DNA of 36,388 bases from Tieghemiomyces parasiticus. Its lineage: Eukaryota > Kickxellomycota > Dimargaritomycetes > Dimargaritales > Dimargaritaceae. Where the stretch lies: positions 1-36,388 of the forward strand of contig JANBPT010000427.1 in NCBI GenBank assembly GCA_027575765.1, given 5' to 3'. Positions 19,223 to 30,600 of this stretch are shown here, in pieces. How positions within the stretch are numbered: position 1 is the first letter of the stretch; every line of letters begins with the position of its first letter. Below the pieces are notes generated by a model. That model did no database searches, was not told the origin of the DNA, and saw only the letters and a program-made list of their open reading frames with translations. The translations under genes were made by a program, and so were the position numbers.

Positions 19223-20010
19223 TGGTGAGCAAGTGGGCTCGTGTTAAGAGACATGATGGATGAACTAGTTAATTAGTCAATGCCATTAGTCTTGCGATTA
19301 CTTCGCCAGTGATGGGTGGCAGTTAGTGCCCCCTTTATAATAGGGGGGTGTTTCCTTCAAGGGCAGATTAGGGCCCCATGTCTACCGCCTCTTTGTTGCC
19401 ATTGGGGTGGCCAATTTCTTTGTCTTCCCAGTTGGGGGGGATTTTCTGCATGAAACCGGAAATCCTCTCCCGTTTGGGTGTCAGGGCCAGCCGGCGGTTG
19501 CAAGCTACCATCCTCCTATTTTTCTACCCCCCCTCCCCCCCAACTCCTTCCCTCTTTAGGCTCTGGGCCAGCCTCCGTAGTGCTAACCCTTCAAAGGACT
19601 TTATTGGCCCAGCGCACCCTGCTTTCCGATAAGTCCGCCTTGACGACCTTGGCGTTGGCCGTCTCCACCAATATGTGCTGGCTCCACAACCGGCACAATG
19701 CCAGTACCGCCTACTATGGAACCCATAACCTGGATGTTTTATTTCCTAACCCTCCCCATACCGCCGGGCCATACTATGGCCCTAATTTCTTTTATTTTAA
19801 TATTTTATGTTTTACTCCGACCGGCAACCTATGCCCATCCTGATGGACCTCCATCCTCCCTTTTACAAATAGCAATCACTATAACGCGCGTCACATGTAA
19901 GACGCATTCAATAAACCTCACTCCTCCTCCTCCTTTTCCTCATTACCTACCCTTGGTTTCTACGTTTCCTTCTCTCCTCACAACGCCCGCGCCTTACCTT
20001 CCAGCCCACC
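19223..20010. other. Kinesin promoter and leader region
   Basis: About 790 bases with rising CpG content from left to right. The last 150 bases are pyrimidine-rich (CTCCTCCTCCTCC near 19921), like the leaders of the other genes here. Open frames in this stretch are short and of mixed composition. Confidence 0.5.
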
Positions 20011-23000
20011 ATGTTGCATCAGGGCTCGGGTTCCGGAAGCGGCGCCTCGGCCATCCCACGCATGCCATCACCGACCCGGCGCTCCCACCAAACCGCCACC
20101 TTTGGGCCGCACCGGCAATCCACGGTTGGAACCCCCGGCCCGGCAAGTTCCCTTGCGGCCACGCTTGCCTCGACCCCTGCCGCCGCCGGCGGGGGCCCCG
20201 CCGAATTACCCGTACAGGTCGCCTTGCGGATACGGCCCCTAAACTCCGCTGAGCTCAATCCCACCGCATCACACGGTTCCCTGCCCAACCTGCCCCGGGC
20301 AGCCTTCAACGCGCGCCAGAACCACGACGTGATGCAGCTATCACCCGACACCTCGGCCGTATCAGTCAATGTCCCCGGAACAGGCGTGGGCAGTGGGCTC
20401 AAGCACTTCACCTTCGACCACGTATTTGGTCAGCAGTCCACCCAGGCCGAGGTGTACGAAAACAGTGTGGTTCCCCTGCTCGACAAGTTCGTGGACGGGT
20501 ATAACGTAACCATCCTGGCCTACGGCCAAACGTCCTCGGGTAAGACCTACACCATGGGTACGGGCCTGGGCGAGGGCTACGGACCCCAGCAGCCCGACAC
20601 TCAAGGTATCATCCCGCGTGCCATCCACACCCTATTCCAGTTCCTTTCCCTCCAGCCGCCGGCCTGGACCACCTACCAGGTCAGCGTATCCTACCTGGAA
20701 CTGTACAATGAGGACCTGATTGACCTCCTGGCTGCCTACGAGGGCGTGGCCCGGCCCCCTATCACGATCCGCGAAGACACCCGGGGTCGCATCTACTGGT
20801 CGGGCGTGCGCGAGGAGCCCGTCTACTCGGCTGACCAGGTATTCCGCATCCTAGAGGCCGGCTCACAGATCCGCCAGACCAACACCACCGATATGAACGA
20901 AAAGTCCTCGCGGTCACATGCCATCTTCTCGGTGAGCCTGCGGCAGGAGCGGTACGACGGGCGGGACGGGTTGGGCATTCCCGGGCCGCACACCCCCGCT
21001 GCAGGATCGCGGACCGACCTCACCGGCGGCGAGCGCGTGGTCATCCATTCCAAGTTCCACTTTGTGGATCTGGCTGGCTCCGAGCGGCTGAAGCGTACCA
21101 ATTCGGTAGGCGAACGCGCCCGCGAGGGTATCTCCATCAACGCCGGACTGCTAGCCCTGGGAAACGTGATCAGCGCCTTGGGCGACCAGTCTAAACGTGC
21201 CACCCACATCCCGTACCGTGACTCCAAGCTGACCCGTCTCCTGCAGGACTCCTTGGGTGGCAACAGTCAGACCCTCATGATCGCCTGTGTCTCCCCCGCC
21301 GAGGCCAACCTGAGCGAGACGCTCAATACCCTCAAGTACGCCAACCGCGCCCGCAATATCAAGAACCAGGCTTCACTCAACCAAGAGCTGCCCAGCAACG
21401 TGGACTACCTCCGCGGTCAAATCACTCGTCTCAAAACTGAACTTGTCGCCGTCAAGGCTGAGTTAAAGCACTACCAACAGAATGGCAGCGCGCCCGCCCG
21501 GGTGAACAATCGGGTGTCCATGCCAGCCGCCCTGACGCTGGGGACGCCCTCGGGCTCGCCGACCCTAACCTCGGCGCCACTGGGGACCGACCAGACAGTG
21601 ACCCTCCTCCGCAAGCAGCTGGAGGCCCTAGAGATTGAGTTTGAGCAGCTGAATGACACCTACACCGACCTTCTGCTTAAATTCAATACCACCTCCTGCG
21701 ACCTGGCCCATGCTAAAGAGGAGCTCCACGATAAGACCCGGCAAATTATTGGACTGCAGTCGGACGCCCTGGACGCCTCATCCCCAGACAGTAAACTACT
21801 GGCCGCCCCTCGGCTTTCCCCGACCGCCGGGATCGGTGATACTCCGACCTTGCGCCGCGGATCCCGCATTCCTACCCCAGGGGGCCACACCTTCGGTCTG
21901 GAGGCCAGCCTGGAACGTCGCGAGGGCAATGACCGGACGTCAGGACTCAATTTCGGCTTGCGTCGCGTCAGCTCCACGCTGCGCACCCCCACCGCCACCT
22001 CGCGTTCCCGGAAGGCCAGCCACGGCGATCTCACCAGTATGGCCCGCGAGTCTATACACGATGTGTCAACGCTCACTGCCGTAGGGGACGTCCGCAGCGA
22101 GTCACTAGAACGTGAGAACCAGAACCTTCGTGACCAGTTGGACGCCGTCCGACAGGCCCTCCAGCGCCACCAGGCTCAGCTGGGGGCTGCCGAAAAGATC
22201 CAGGTCACCCACGAGCTCATCATCGCTCAGCTGAAAGGACAATCCGACCGCGCCGCCCAGCTCATGACCCGGGCCGTGTTCGAGCCTGAACCGGAGTGCC
22301 CGGCGATCGAGCGTAACGCTACCCGGGATTCTTTTTACTCGGATCCTGGTAGCGACCGGGACCTCAACCTGGGCGATGTGACCCCGCCCCGTGGGTTGCG
22401 GCCGGTCAGCATCGTCGGACCGCCCGCCGCCCCGGCCCCCGCACCGGCAGAGTTCCACCTAGTCGACGGGGGCGTTGAGTCAAAGGACTCCGCCGCCGAG
22501 GTGGACCACGGCGTCGAGACCGCTCGACACTTCCTCACCACCAACGACTCAGTCCAGCTCCTGCTCAGCCAACTCAACCAGGTCAAGGAAGAGTTGGCCC
22601 AGATGCGCACCAAAGATGAGGCCGACCAAGCCCGCGTCGCCGACCTCGAGCGTCAAATAGACACACCTGTCCGGGCGGGTGACCCGAGCGATGACGAACA
22701 ACCTCTGGCTCAAGCCGTCAACCACAAGCCGACCAAGACCTTTGATGAGGAGAGCGAGGACGAGCTCAGCCTTTGGACCCTGCGCGCGAACACCCGCCGC
22801 CTGGAGCGCCAGGCGCGGACCGACGCCGCCACTATTCGGCAACTGACCGACGAGGTAGAGAGACTACGGACGGCCGCCGACGAGGCTGAATTGACGCTCA
22901 GCGAGACACGGCGCAGCGGTGACACGGCCCAGGGACGTCGCCTGGCGGACCTGGAGCGGCAGTACCACCAGGCCCAGCAGGCCCACCGTGACGAGCATCA

Positions 23001-26000
23001 TACCACGGCGGCCCGCATCAGTGCCTTGGAGGTCGAGCTACGCGAGGCGCGGAGCCGCCTTGCTGAGGCCGAGAATGCCCTGGCGGACGAGAGAGAAAGC
23101 GCCGCCCATGCCCAGCACACGTGGCGGGCCACCCACGAGGCCGACCTGGTGGATCTCCAGGAGCGGTACATGGAACTAGAAATCACCGCCGACGATCTGG
23201 ACGCCCGACTAGCCGAGAGCGAGACCGCCCGTCAGGAACTCGAGCTGCAGTACGAGGAGAAGGCCAAGGTAGTCGAAGAGCTCGAGGCCCAGATTGAGAC
23301 CTTGGTTGGCCAGTTACCCGACCAAGGTTTCAGCGACGGAGCCGGCTCAGGGGCCGATCTCGGGGCCGAACTTCGCCAGGCCGACCGCGACAGCGGCGAG
23401 GCCGAAACCGGTCTGACGGCTCGCCGTACCCTGAACAAACCGCCGTCCTCGGCCTTCCAAGATCTACAGGAGACCGTGGCTAAATTGCAGCACGAAAACG
23501 CTGCGATGGTCGACCGCATGACCGAGGCCGAGCAGCAATTTGCCGCCAAACAGTCGGCCCGCGACGCACAAAACATCGAAGAGCAGGGCCAACTCTCGGC
23601 TGACCTGGTGGCCGCCCAGCGGGACCTTGTAGAACTACGCAGTCAATTGGAAGTCCTCCAGGCTCAGTTTGACCAGGCCGTGCTGGACGCCGAGCAGGCT
23701 GAGAGCGCCCGCGCCGCCACCGCCGACCAACTTGCTCGGGCTCGCCGTGAAATGACCGCAGGGGACGCCCGGCTGCGTGCTGTTACCGATGAGGTTGAGG
23801 CCCGCTACGCGACCCGTCTGGCCGAGTTAGCCGATCGCCTGGACATTCAACGCCGCCACACTGTTGACCTGGCTGCCACGCATGAGACCCGGCTGGTGGG
23901 CCTGACCCAGCGCCTGGACGCGTGGTCTGAGCGGTTCCGCACCAACCACGAGCGGCTCCAGGAACACGGTCGGGAGATTGCCCATCGCCTCAGCGAACAC
24001 GAGGCCCACGCTGAAGACCTCGCTAGGGACAACGAGGATCTGCACCGCCGCCTCCGCGATCTGGAGGCACGGGCGGCTGCGTCCGCCCAGGAATTGGAGG
24101 AGCTGCAGAGTGCACTAGCCCGTGAGATGGCCACGTCGGGGGCTCGCATTGCACAGCTGCGCACGGTAGTCACCAAGTACGAAGCGGCCCTACTGGAGGA
24201 CAGCGTGAGCGACGGCGTGGCCGGATCCGTTCGGTCAGCCTCTGAAACCGAGACACGGGTGGACGGTGAGGAGGCCCGCCGGGCCGAGGCGGCCACTCTG
24301 CGCGACTGGCAGCAGCAGCTCATGAGTCACCAGACCACCATTCAGGATCTCACCACCACCCTCACCCGTCTGCAGGAGGAACAGGCCGACCAGCTCGGCC
24401 GCGCCGAGGAGGCCTTTGCTACTGAGCGTGCCCTTCTGGCGGCCCAGTGCACTGAACTGCGCGCTGAACTGGAAAGTGCCCGTTTGATCACGCTGGCTTC
24501 GCCAACGCGATCGCCCACCATTAGTGCGGCCGACGCTGCCGCGGAGGCCATCGATGACGACGACGATGATGATGATAACGATGAGTTGTTGAGTGCGGAC
24601 GATGAGCTGGATAACCGGACGTCGCCCGTCACGACCGATCGCGATGTTTTGCCCGGTTCGGCCGACCAGTCTGGTGGTGCCTTTGACGGGAGCCAGAGCG
24701 ATATTTTCTTTGATGCGGCCTACTCTGCCGAGTCCATGGTGAACCGTTCACTCCTGTTCCCGAACGACGGTGGTCTTGACCCCGCGGCCTTATCAACGCC
24801 AGCGCCTAGTGCCCCGCCGCGTCCGGCCGGTCGTTTCGTGGACCGCGCCGTGTCGCCCGAGTCTGTCACATCGGAACCAGCCCCTGCCGATGCTCTGCCT
24901 AGCGCTGCTGACTATGCCAGCCTGGCTGAGGACCTGGCCGACGAGCGCCAAATTACGGCCACCCTGCGGACCCGCGTCGCCGGCCTGGAGGCCGAGAAGT
25001 GCACACTGCTTGAAAAGGTTACCAGTCTGGAACAGGACATTATCGGTGTCAATAACCGCCAGGACCTTGTGGCCCGTCAGTTGGAGGCCGCCATCGACCG
25101 CCAGCAGTTCCAGCAGCTGCATCAGCAGCAGCTTAACGCTGGCCAGCAGGACACGGAGACCCCGGCCGATCCCCATCCGCCCCAGGCGCCCTTCTTTGCC
25201 AATTCCTCGTCGTCCCTGTCGCGGTCGCTCTCCATCCTGACCAAGACGCTCAAACCCGGGAGTAGTAATCAGAAGGTGTCTGCTCGAGATTCTGCTAACT
25301 CATACACCGAACCGCCCGCCGTTCTAACCGCCCCCGCTGTCGTCGTAGCCGAACCGTCCCTGACCGCCGAGGAGCGCGATGAGGTCCGTACCCAACTCGA
25401 GGCCCAGCTGCACAGCACCCAGCGCGAGGTGGATGCCCTGCGCCGGGAGGTGGCCCAGCTGGAATCCAAGAGCCGGCAGGCTGCCAAGCAGGCCAGCTCG
25501 ATGGAGGAGGAGCTTATTAACGTGGCCGACCTCAACGAAAAGCTCGAGGACGAAGTGGCCCAACTCCGGCAGCAGCTAGCTGAGCAAGGTGGATCACTGC
25601 GCACATCAATCCTGGGCCATCCTAGCACCCATGATTTCGACTCCTCCGACGCTCTGATGCACCCACCAACCGGCCGTATCCCGCCAACCCCGCTAGACAT
25701 GCCCCACACTGAAACGATGGACGCGGACGCCAATGAAGAAGATGACGATATCAACGAGGAAGACGCCCTGGTGCCACCCATGTCACCGGTCGATCCGAAC
25801 CGGTCTATGTCAGGTCTGTTCCAGTCTTCTTTTGGTCTCGTAGATCGTGCCGCCGGCCTTCACCATCACCATCATCGGGGTCCGCAATGTACTGACGCAA
25901 CGCACGCCCGCCTGGTCCAGGAGGCCCAGGACCTTACCTACCGGATCGACAGTTTGCAGGTCCTGATCGAGGAGCAGCAGAGTAAGATTATCCGCCAAGA

Positions 26001-26757
26001 GGGATCCATTGCCAACGTGGAGATGAAACTGCGTGAGGCCGAGACCAGTCTAGCCCAGCTGCAGGAGGAGAAGGGTCAGCTCGAAGTCGCTCTGCACGAT
26101 CAACAGCAGCTCCTGGCCGAGGAGAAACGGCAGCATGCCGTAGTGGGGCAGCCCATTGATCTGGATATCGATGGCATGTCGCGCCACGGCTCTGCCCCTC
26201 GCAGCGCTACACTACTCCCAGCGGAGTCCACTATGATCACTACTGCCGACGAGGCCACGGCCCGCTCGGGCAAGAAGCCACCGTCCCTGAACCTTCCCAC
26301 GACCTCCGACACGACCTCGCCGTCAGCAGCACTAGCTACCCCGACCTTCCCGGCCCCGCCTACGACCCCCACGGCCTCGACAGTGCTCATGCGGTACACG
26401 GACGTAGAAGTGGGTCAAATGCGTACCCGGGTCGCCCGCCTCGAATCCGACATCCAAGCCAACCTTAACCTCATTCACACTCTCGAGACGGCGCTCACCG
26501 AAGCCGAACAGGGCCGTGAACACGCCGTCGACGAGCGTGAGGAACTGCGCCACCAAATCCTCACCCATACCAGCGAAATCAAGACTTACCGTGACCAACT
26601 CCACCAGCTCAATCTCCAGCTTGACGAGGCCAAGAACTGGGCCGACCAGGAGAAACGAAAAGTAGAGATGCTTAAACTAAAGAACCGCGAGCTGGCTGAG
26701 GAGGTGGCTGAACTCAAGGCCACGAAGAAGTCGTCTGGCGGGTTCCTATGTTTCTAA
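20011..26757 (+). CDS. Large kinesin-4-like motor protein with long coiled-coil tail
   Basis: This intronless frame encodes 2248 residues: an N-terminal microtubule motor and a very long tail. The motor covers about 66-455: PVQVALRIRPL, the P-loop GQTSSGKT (172-179), switch I NEKSSRSH (296-303), switch II DLAGSE (353-358), then SETLNTLKYANRARNIKN. The last block and the neck are typical of the kinesin-4/KIF21/KIF27 group. A Ser/Pro-rich link follows, then heptad-type coiled coil over most of 700-1500. An acidic run (DDDDDDDDNDE, 1515-1525) and further coiled coils interrupted by Ser/Thr/Pro linkers follow. A His run lies near 1950. The protein ends GGFLCF, which is not a CaaX box. The ATG at 20011 gives a 65-residue Ser/Gly/Pro-rich head before the motor and follows a pyrimidine-rich leader. 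It is longer than common kinesin-4 proteins. Family is firm, subfamily probable. Confidence 0.93.
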   Translation: MLHQGSGSGSGASAIPRMPSPTRRSHQTATFGPHRQSTVGTPGPASSLAATLASTPAAAGGGPAELPVQVALRIRPLNSAELNPTASHGSLPNLPRAAFNARQNHDVMQLSPDTSAVSVNVPGTGVGSGLKHFTFDHVFGQQSTQAEVYENSVVPLLDKFVDGYNVTILAYGQTSSGKTYTMGTGLGEGYGPQQPDTQGIIPRAIHTLFQFLSLQPPAWTTYQVSVSYLELYNEDLIDLLAAYEGVARPPITIREDTRGRIYWSGVREEPVYSADQVFRILEAGSQIRQTNTTDMNEKSSRSHAIFSVSLRQERYDGRDGLGIPGPHTPAAGSRTDLTGGERVVIHSKFHFVDLAGSERLKRTNSVGERAREGISINAGLLALGNVISALGDQSKRATHIPYRDSKLTRLLQDSLGGNSQTLMIACVSPAEANLSETLNTLKYANRARNIKNQASLNQELPSNVDYLRGQITRLKTELVAVKAELKHYQQNGSAPARVNNRVSMPAALTLGTPSGSPTLTSAPLGTDQTVTLLRKQLEALEIEFEQLNDTYTDLLLKFNTTSCDLAHAKEELHDKTRQIIGLQSDALDASSPDSKLLAAPRLSPTAGIGDTPTLRRGSRIPTPGGHTFGLEASLERREGNDRTSGLNFGLRRVSSTLRTPTATSRSRKASHGDLTSMARESIHDVSTLTAVGDVRSESLERENQNLRDQLDAVRQALQRHQAQLGAAEKIQVTHELIIAQLKGQSDRAAQLMTRAVFEPEPECPAIERNATRDSFYSDPGSDRDLNLGDVTPPRGLRPVSIVGPPAAPAPAPAEFHLVDGGVESKDSAAEVDHGVETARHFLTTNDSVQLLLSQLNQVKEELAQMRTKDEADQARVADLERQIDTPVRAGDPSDDEQPLAQAVNHKPTKTFDEESEDELSLWTLRANTRRLERQARTDAATIRQLTDEVERLRTAADEAELTLSETRRSGDTAQGRRLADLERQYHQAQQAHRDEHHTTAARISALEVELREARSRLAEAENALADERESAAHAQHTWRATHEADLVDLQERYMELEITADDLDARLAESETARQELELQYEEKAKVVEELEAQIETLVGQLPDQGFSDGAGSGADLGAELRQADRDSGEAETGLTARRTLNKPPSSAFQDLQETVAKLQHENAAMVDRMTEAEQQFAAKQSARDAQNIEEQGQLSADLVAAQRDLVELRSQLEVLQAQFDQAVLDAEQAESARAATADQLARARREMTAGDARLRAVTDEVEARYATRLAELADRLDIQRRHTVDLAATHETRLVGLTQRLDAWSERFRTNHERLQEHGREIAHRLSEHEAHAEDLARDNEDLHRRLRDLEARAAASAQELEELQSALAREMATSGARIAQLRTVVTKYEAALLEDSVSDGVAGSVRSASETETRVDGEEARRAEAATLRDWQQQLMSHQTTIQDLTTTLTRLQEEQADQLGRAEEAFATERALLAAQCTELRAELESARLITLASPTRSPTISAADAAAEAIDDDDDDDDNDELLSADDELDNRTSPVTTDRDVLPGSADQSGGAFDGSQSDIFFDAAYSAESMVNRSLLFPNDGGLDPAALSTPAPSAPPRPAGRFVDRAVSPESVTSEPAPADALPSAADYASLAEDLADERQITATLRTRVAGLEAEKCTLLEKVTSLEQDIIGVNNRQDLVARQLEAAIDRQQFQQLHQQQLNAGQQDTETPADPHPPQAPFFANSSSSLSRSLSILTKTLKPGSSNQKVSARDSANSYTEPPAVLTAPAVVVAEPSLTAEERDEVRTQLEAQLHSTQREVDALRREVAQLESKSRQAAKQASSMEEELINVADLNEKLEDEVAQLRQQLAEQGGSLRTSILGHPSTHDFDSSDALMHPPTGRIPPTPLDMPHTETMDADANEEDDDINEEDALVPPMSPVDPNRSMSGLFQSSFGLVDRAAGLHHHHHRGPQCTDATHARLVQEAQDLTYRIDSLQVLIEEQQSKIIRQEGSIANVEMKLREAETSLAQLQEEKGQLEVALHDQQQLLAEEKRQHAVVGQPIDLDIDGMSRHGSAPRSATLLPAESTMITTADEATARSGKKPPSLNLPTTSDTTSPSAALATPTFPAPPTTPTASTVLMRYTDVEVGQMRTRVARLESDIQANLNLIHTLETALTEAEQGREHAVDEREELRHQILTHTSEIKTYRDQLHQLNLQLDEAKNWADQEKRKVEMLKLKNRELAEEVAELKATKKSSGGFLCF

Positions 26758-27627
26758 TATTATCATCGCTATTGATATATTTCTGTTGGGCTACTCATTC
26801 TGCCTTATTTACATCAGTGGGCCCTCCCTTTTTTTGATTGCATTGCCCACAATTTCTTTTCTTTAAAAAATGTTTTTCTGATGTCTGTGCCCACTATTTA
26901 TCGATTCAATCTACAATGAAGTTTGTAATTTATCAACGTTGTGGAGTCACGGCTCAGGGGGGGTTTATCACGGGCATGGGAGTCTAAAGATTATGACACC
27001 AGCCCTTTGTCGAACGGCTGAAAAACTTTCAGTCGCGAAGGGTTACGAGGTACCCTGTAGGATTAGGATCTATTCACTACTCAGGTCAAGGTATCCAACT
27101 CAGCCAATACAGTGCCGTCGAAAGGGGGTCTCAAACTTAGCGCGGTCAACCGATGATATGTTTTTAGTTTGCCGAGTTGGTTGCGGGCGTAAGGCCAGTC
27201 GGGGGGCAATGTGCGAAATAGAGGCGGGTGCAGATCGTAATCAAAAGCGAAAATAGAGCGTGGTGGTGGTAGCGGAGGCTGCGAAACGATATAGGCAGCT
27301 GGAAAACATGCGAGATAATGTGTACGTGGGAGAGTGAGAGGGGGGGAGTAGAAGGGGGGGGTGGATAGAAGCAATGTAAGTGTTATACTTATCGTGATAG
27401 AATAGTGCGGATAGCGATATAGGTGCGGAAAAAATAAGGAAGGTAGGGGTGTGCGAAATCTGGACGTTTGAATTCACGGCCAAAACAGATGAAAAGTATA
27501 AATAACCATCGTTGGGGTGGGTTGCCGTAAAAAAATAGTTCTAGAAGTTACACCAAAGGTGGCTTCAATATAAGTGTCACGGAGGGGTGGGTGGGTGGGG
27601 AGAGTAGAGAGAAGACGCGACGCAGCA
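26758..27627. other. Gap between the convergent kinesin and EFR3 stops
   Basis: About 870 bases holding the two 3' regions. The first 180 bases are AT-rich with T runs (26828-26835) and TTTAAAAAATG; no AATAAA is seen for kinesin. The rest shows no coding frame of convincing composition. Confidence 0.5.
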
Positions 27628-30600
27628 CTACAATCTCCGACGCATGTCGGGCGTGTGAGATAGTAGGCCGCCATCGGCACCGCTGTGAGCACGGCCAGTG
27701 GGCGCTGGCACGCCAATTGAGTTGAGGAGATCCATCACCTCAGCCCGGCGGCCACTCACATCAGTCCCAGTACTAGCACTCCGACCGTTGAGGATGGACC
27801 CGCCGTTGCGGACCGACGACGGGGCGCGGTTCAAGGCAAGGTTCTGGCCGTACCCATTGTGGTTGGCAGTCGCACCAGCACCGCCACGGACCAGGTGAGA
27901 GGGTGCCGGTAGATCTGAGTCCGTGGTATCGGGTTCGCTAGAATCGGGTGCCATTGAGAGCTGGGCGTAGAGGGCCTCGCGAAGGTTCTCCACACGAACC
28001 AAATCGTGGTCGAGCGGACGACTCGAGACGGTGGCGACGTCGCAGGGTGGGTCGACGGGCTTGACCATGAGGTGGGTGGGGGACGACGGCTGATTAGGGT
28101 CACTGGCTTGGGAATCGCCGCCAGCAACGCCCGTTGAAGGCGTGGCTGCTGAAATGCTAAAGGCGGCGGCGGATACCCCAGATGGGGACGCGGTACCAGC
28201 GATCGAGCCGCCCAGAGGCCCCAGGAGCGAACGGGACGGACGTAACCCGTCAAGATTAAGGGAGGCTCGGATCTGGGAGCGCGAGGATACCCGGCGGGTG
28301 GTGCGCTGCTTGAGTAGGCTGGCGGTGGGCCGTTCCATGGTCGGGTAGCCGCTCCCGCCGTTGGTGAGCCGGGCTTCGAGGTCAGGATACTCACGCAGGA
28401 GCTGCTTGTACTTGGCCAGACAGGTAAAAAGTTCGGACGGGTTCACATACAGGTTGGCGGTTCTAGGGCCGGACGTGGTGACGGCCGCAGTGGCAGCCTT
28501 GGTCTCGGATACTTCCGTGCCGTTGGGCGCGGGGCCGCTCACGCCTAGCACCGACCCGGACACCTCCGGCAGCGAGACGCTCAGCCCTTCCATGATGGAC
28601 GGCATGGTGCGCACCGTACTGGTATCGGAGTCGGTCTGCACTAGTTCAAACAAATGATAGCGGGTGATTTCTAGGGTACGGGCAGTGAGGCACGTCTCCA
28701 CCACAGGGTCCCACAGGTCGGGCACGGCCTTGCGGCACGCCACCAGGCCCTGAATGTAGGCAGCCAGGGCGTCCATTTCAAACATGAGCGCGGCGTAGAG
28801 CAGGTACATGTAAATCATGGTGACCAGGGCAGCACTGCGGGCAGGCGGTTGGAGTTCGCGAGCGAAGTCTTGGAGTTTGAGGAGGATGGGCAGGACCAGC
28901 ACAAACTCCTCGTGGGTATACCGCTGCAGGAGCAGGGTAAACAACGCCCCGATTCCGATGGCGTCGTTGTCGGTACCGTTGGCCTGCGTGGCGTAGTGGA
29001 AGAGAGCACGGTGCAGCTGCGAGCGCGACTCAATATCGATCAGCGAGGCCCGCCGACTCTGCAGGACGCTGGTGCTAGAGGCGACCCGTGGCTGGTTGGG
29101 CGATTTGTTTTCGGCAGCCAGATGCTGGTGGACGCGCGAGGCGGCGGTGATGAGCGGGAACGGCGTGTCCCCGTCCGCGGCCGATGGGTCGACCAAGGTA
29201 GAAACCGAAGGCGGCAGGATTCCTGAATTGCGGAAGAACTCGGTATTCTGGTGGTACATAAAATCAATCACGAACTGGACGTAGTGGAGGCGGACGTTGG
29301 GGTTTGTCTCGCTGAACAAAAACAGCGTGGGCGAGACGAGGCCTAGCGTGGTGGTGGCGACCAGCATGTTGGGATGACGCATGCACGCCTCCACATTGGC
29401 CCGGAGGACGCTGGATAGGGCGCGCAGAAGAGCCACCCGCAGCTTACCCAGGCGACGCGGGGAAAGCGAATCACCACCGCCTACCAAATGGGGCAGCAGC
29501 CGCTCCCGGTAGGCCGAGCTGTTGCTGGTCACGGAGTCATCGGCCCATGAGTCGTCGGGCAGCTGCAGCTCATCCATGATTTGGAGTACAATGTCAGCCA
29601 CCTGCTCGGCGTAATACGTGTGGGATCCAAGCCCCCCCACCGCAGCTACCTCGGCGGTGATGATGTCCCCAAGACGGACCGGGATGAGCGCGGAATCGCC
29701 CGTGCCCGACGTCGTTCCGGAGGAGGTAGTGGCTGTCGGCTGGCGGCTGCCGGTTCCTAGGTTACTGCGCGACTTGGCCAGGACAGGCGAGCCCAGCACC
29801 ACGGACCCGAGGGCCAGGGAGTTGCTGGTCACGCTAGGGTCCGGCGCACCCGTGGCTGCCGCGGAGGGTGGCCGCGACGCGTCGGAGGTCCGCGAGTTGT
29901 CCGTGGGGGGCCCGCTCCCATCCTGAGAGGCGTGACGCCCGGTCGTGCTGGCCTTCCCGGGACTGTTGATGGCCTGGTTGAACCGCTCCAAGCTGGTAGA
30001 GTGGCGCAGGGCCGGTCGAGCGGCCAGGCGGGCTGCCAGATCGGTCTCTTCGGCATCCTGTAGAAGTACATCCACAACCAGGTGCCGCAACAAAATGTCG
30101 AGCATCTCTAGCACGGATAGGCCCACGAGGATGAAGGATCCGTTGAGAAGGGCGGCCAGCAGACGGACCAGACAGAGTTTCTTGGGAGCGCGGCGGTACA
30201 TGGTCTGCAGTAGAGTGGTCACATCAGGACCCTGAGCCAGAGACCGCCCAAGGGTTGACCGCTTGTCACTGGTAGTCGGAGTGGTGGTGTCGTGGGTGCT
30301 GCCGCTGCGGTTTGCCCCGGGCATATCCTGGGGTGTGCTGCCCAGACCCACGCTGCTCGTGGAGGCGTCGTGGGCGCTGGGCGGGACGAGCGGGACCTCC
30401 AGCTGGGTGAGTTGCTGCAACAATTCAGTGACCAGGATCGCCCGGTACTGGGGCTGCAACGACACCGTCATCTGAGTGAACAGCTCCACGATCGGGTCGC
30501 ATGGATGCCACTGGGGTCTGGTGGCGTTGATGTAGCTCACAGCCTGCAAAATGATGTACCGAAAGTTGAATCCGTTGCTGTTCTCGATCATCTCCTTCAA

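Noticed and set aside
23847..24323. Antisense frames in the kinesin coiled-coil region
   Set aside because: They arise from the GC-rich heptad repeats; Arg/Ser/Ala-rich products with no domain.
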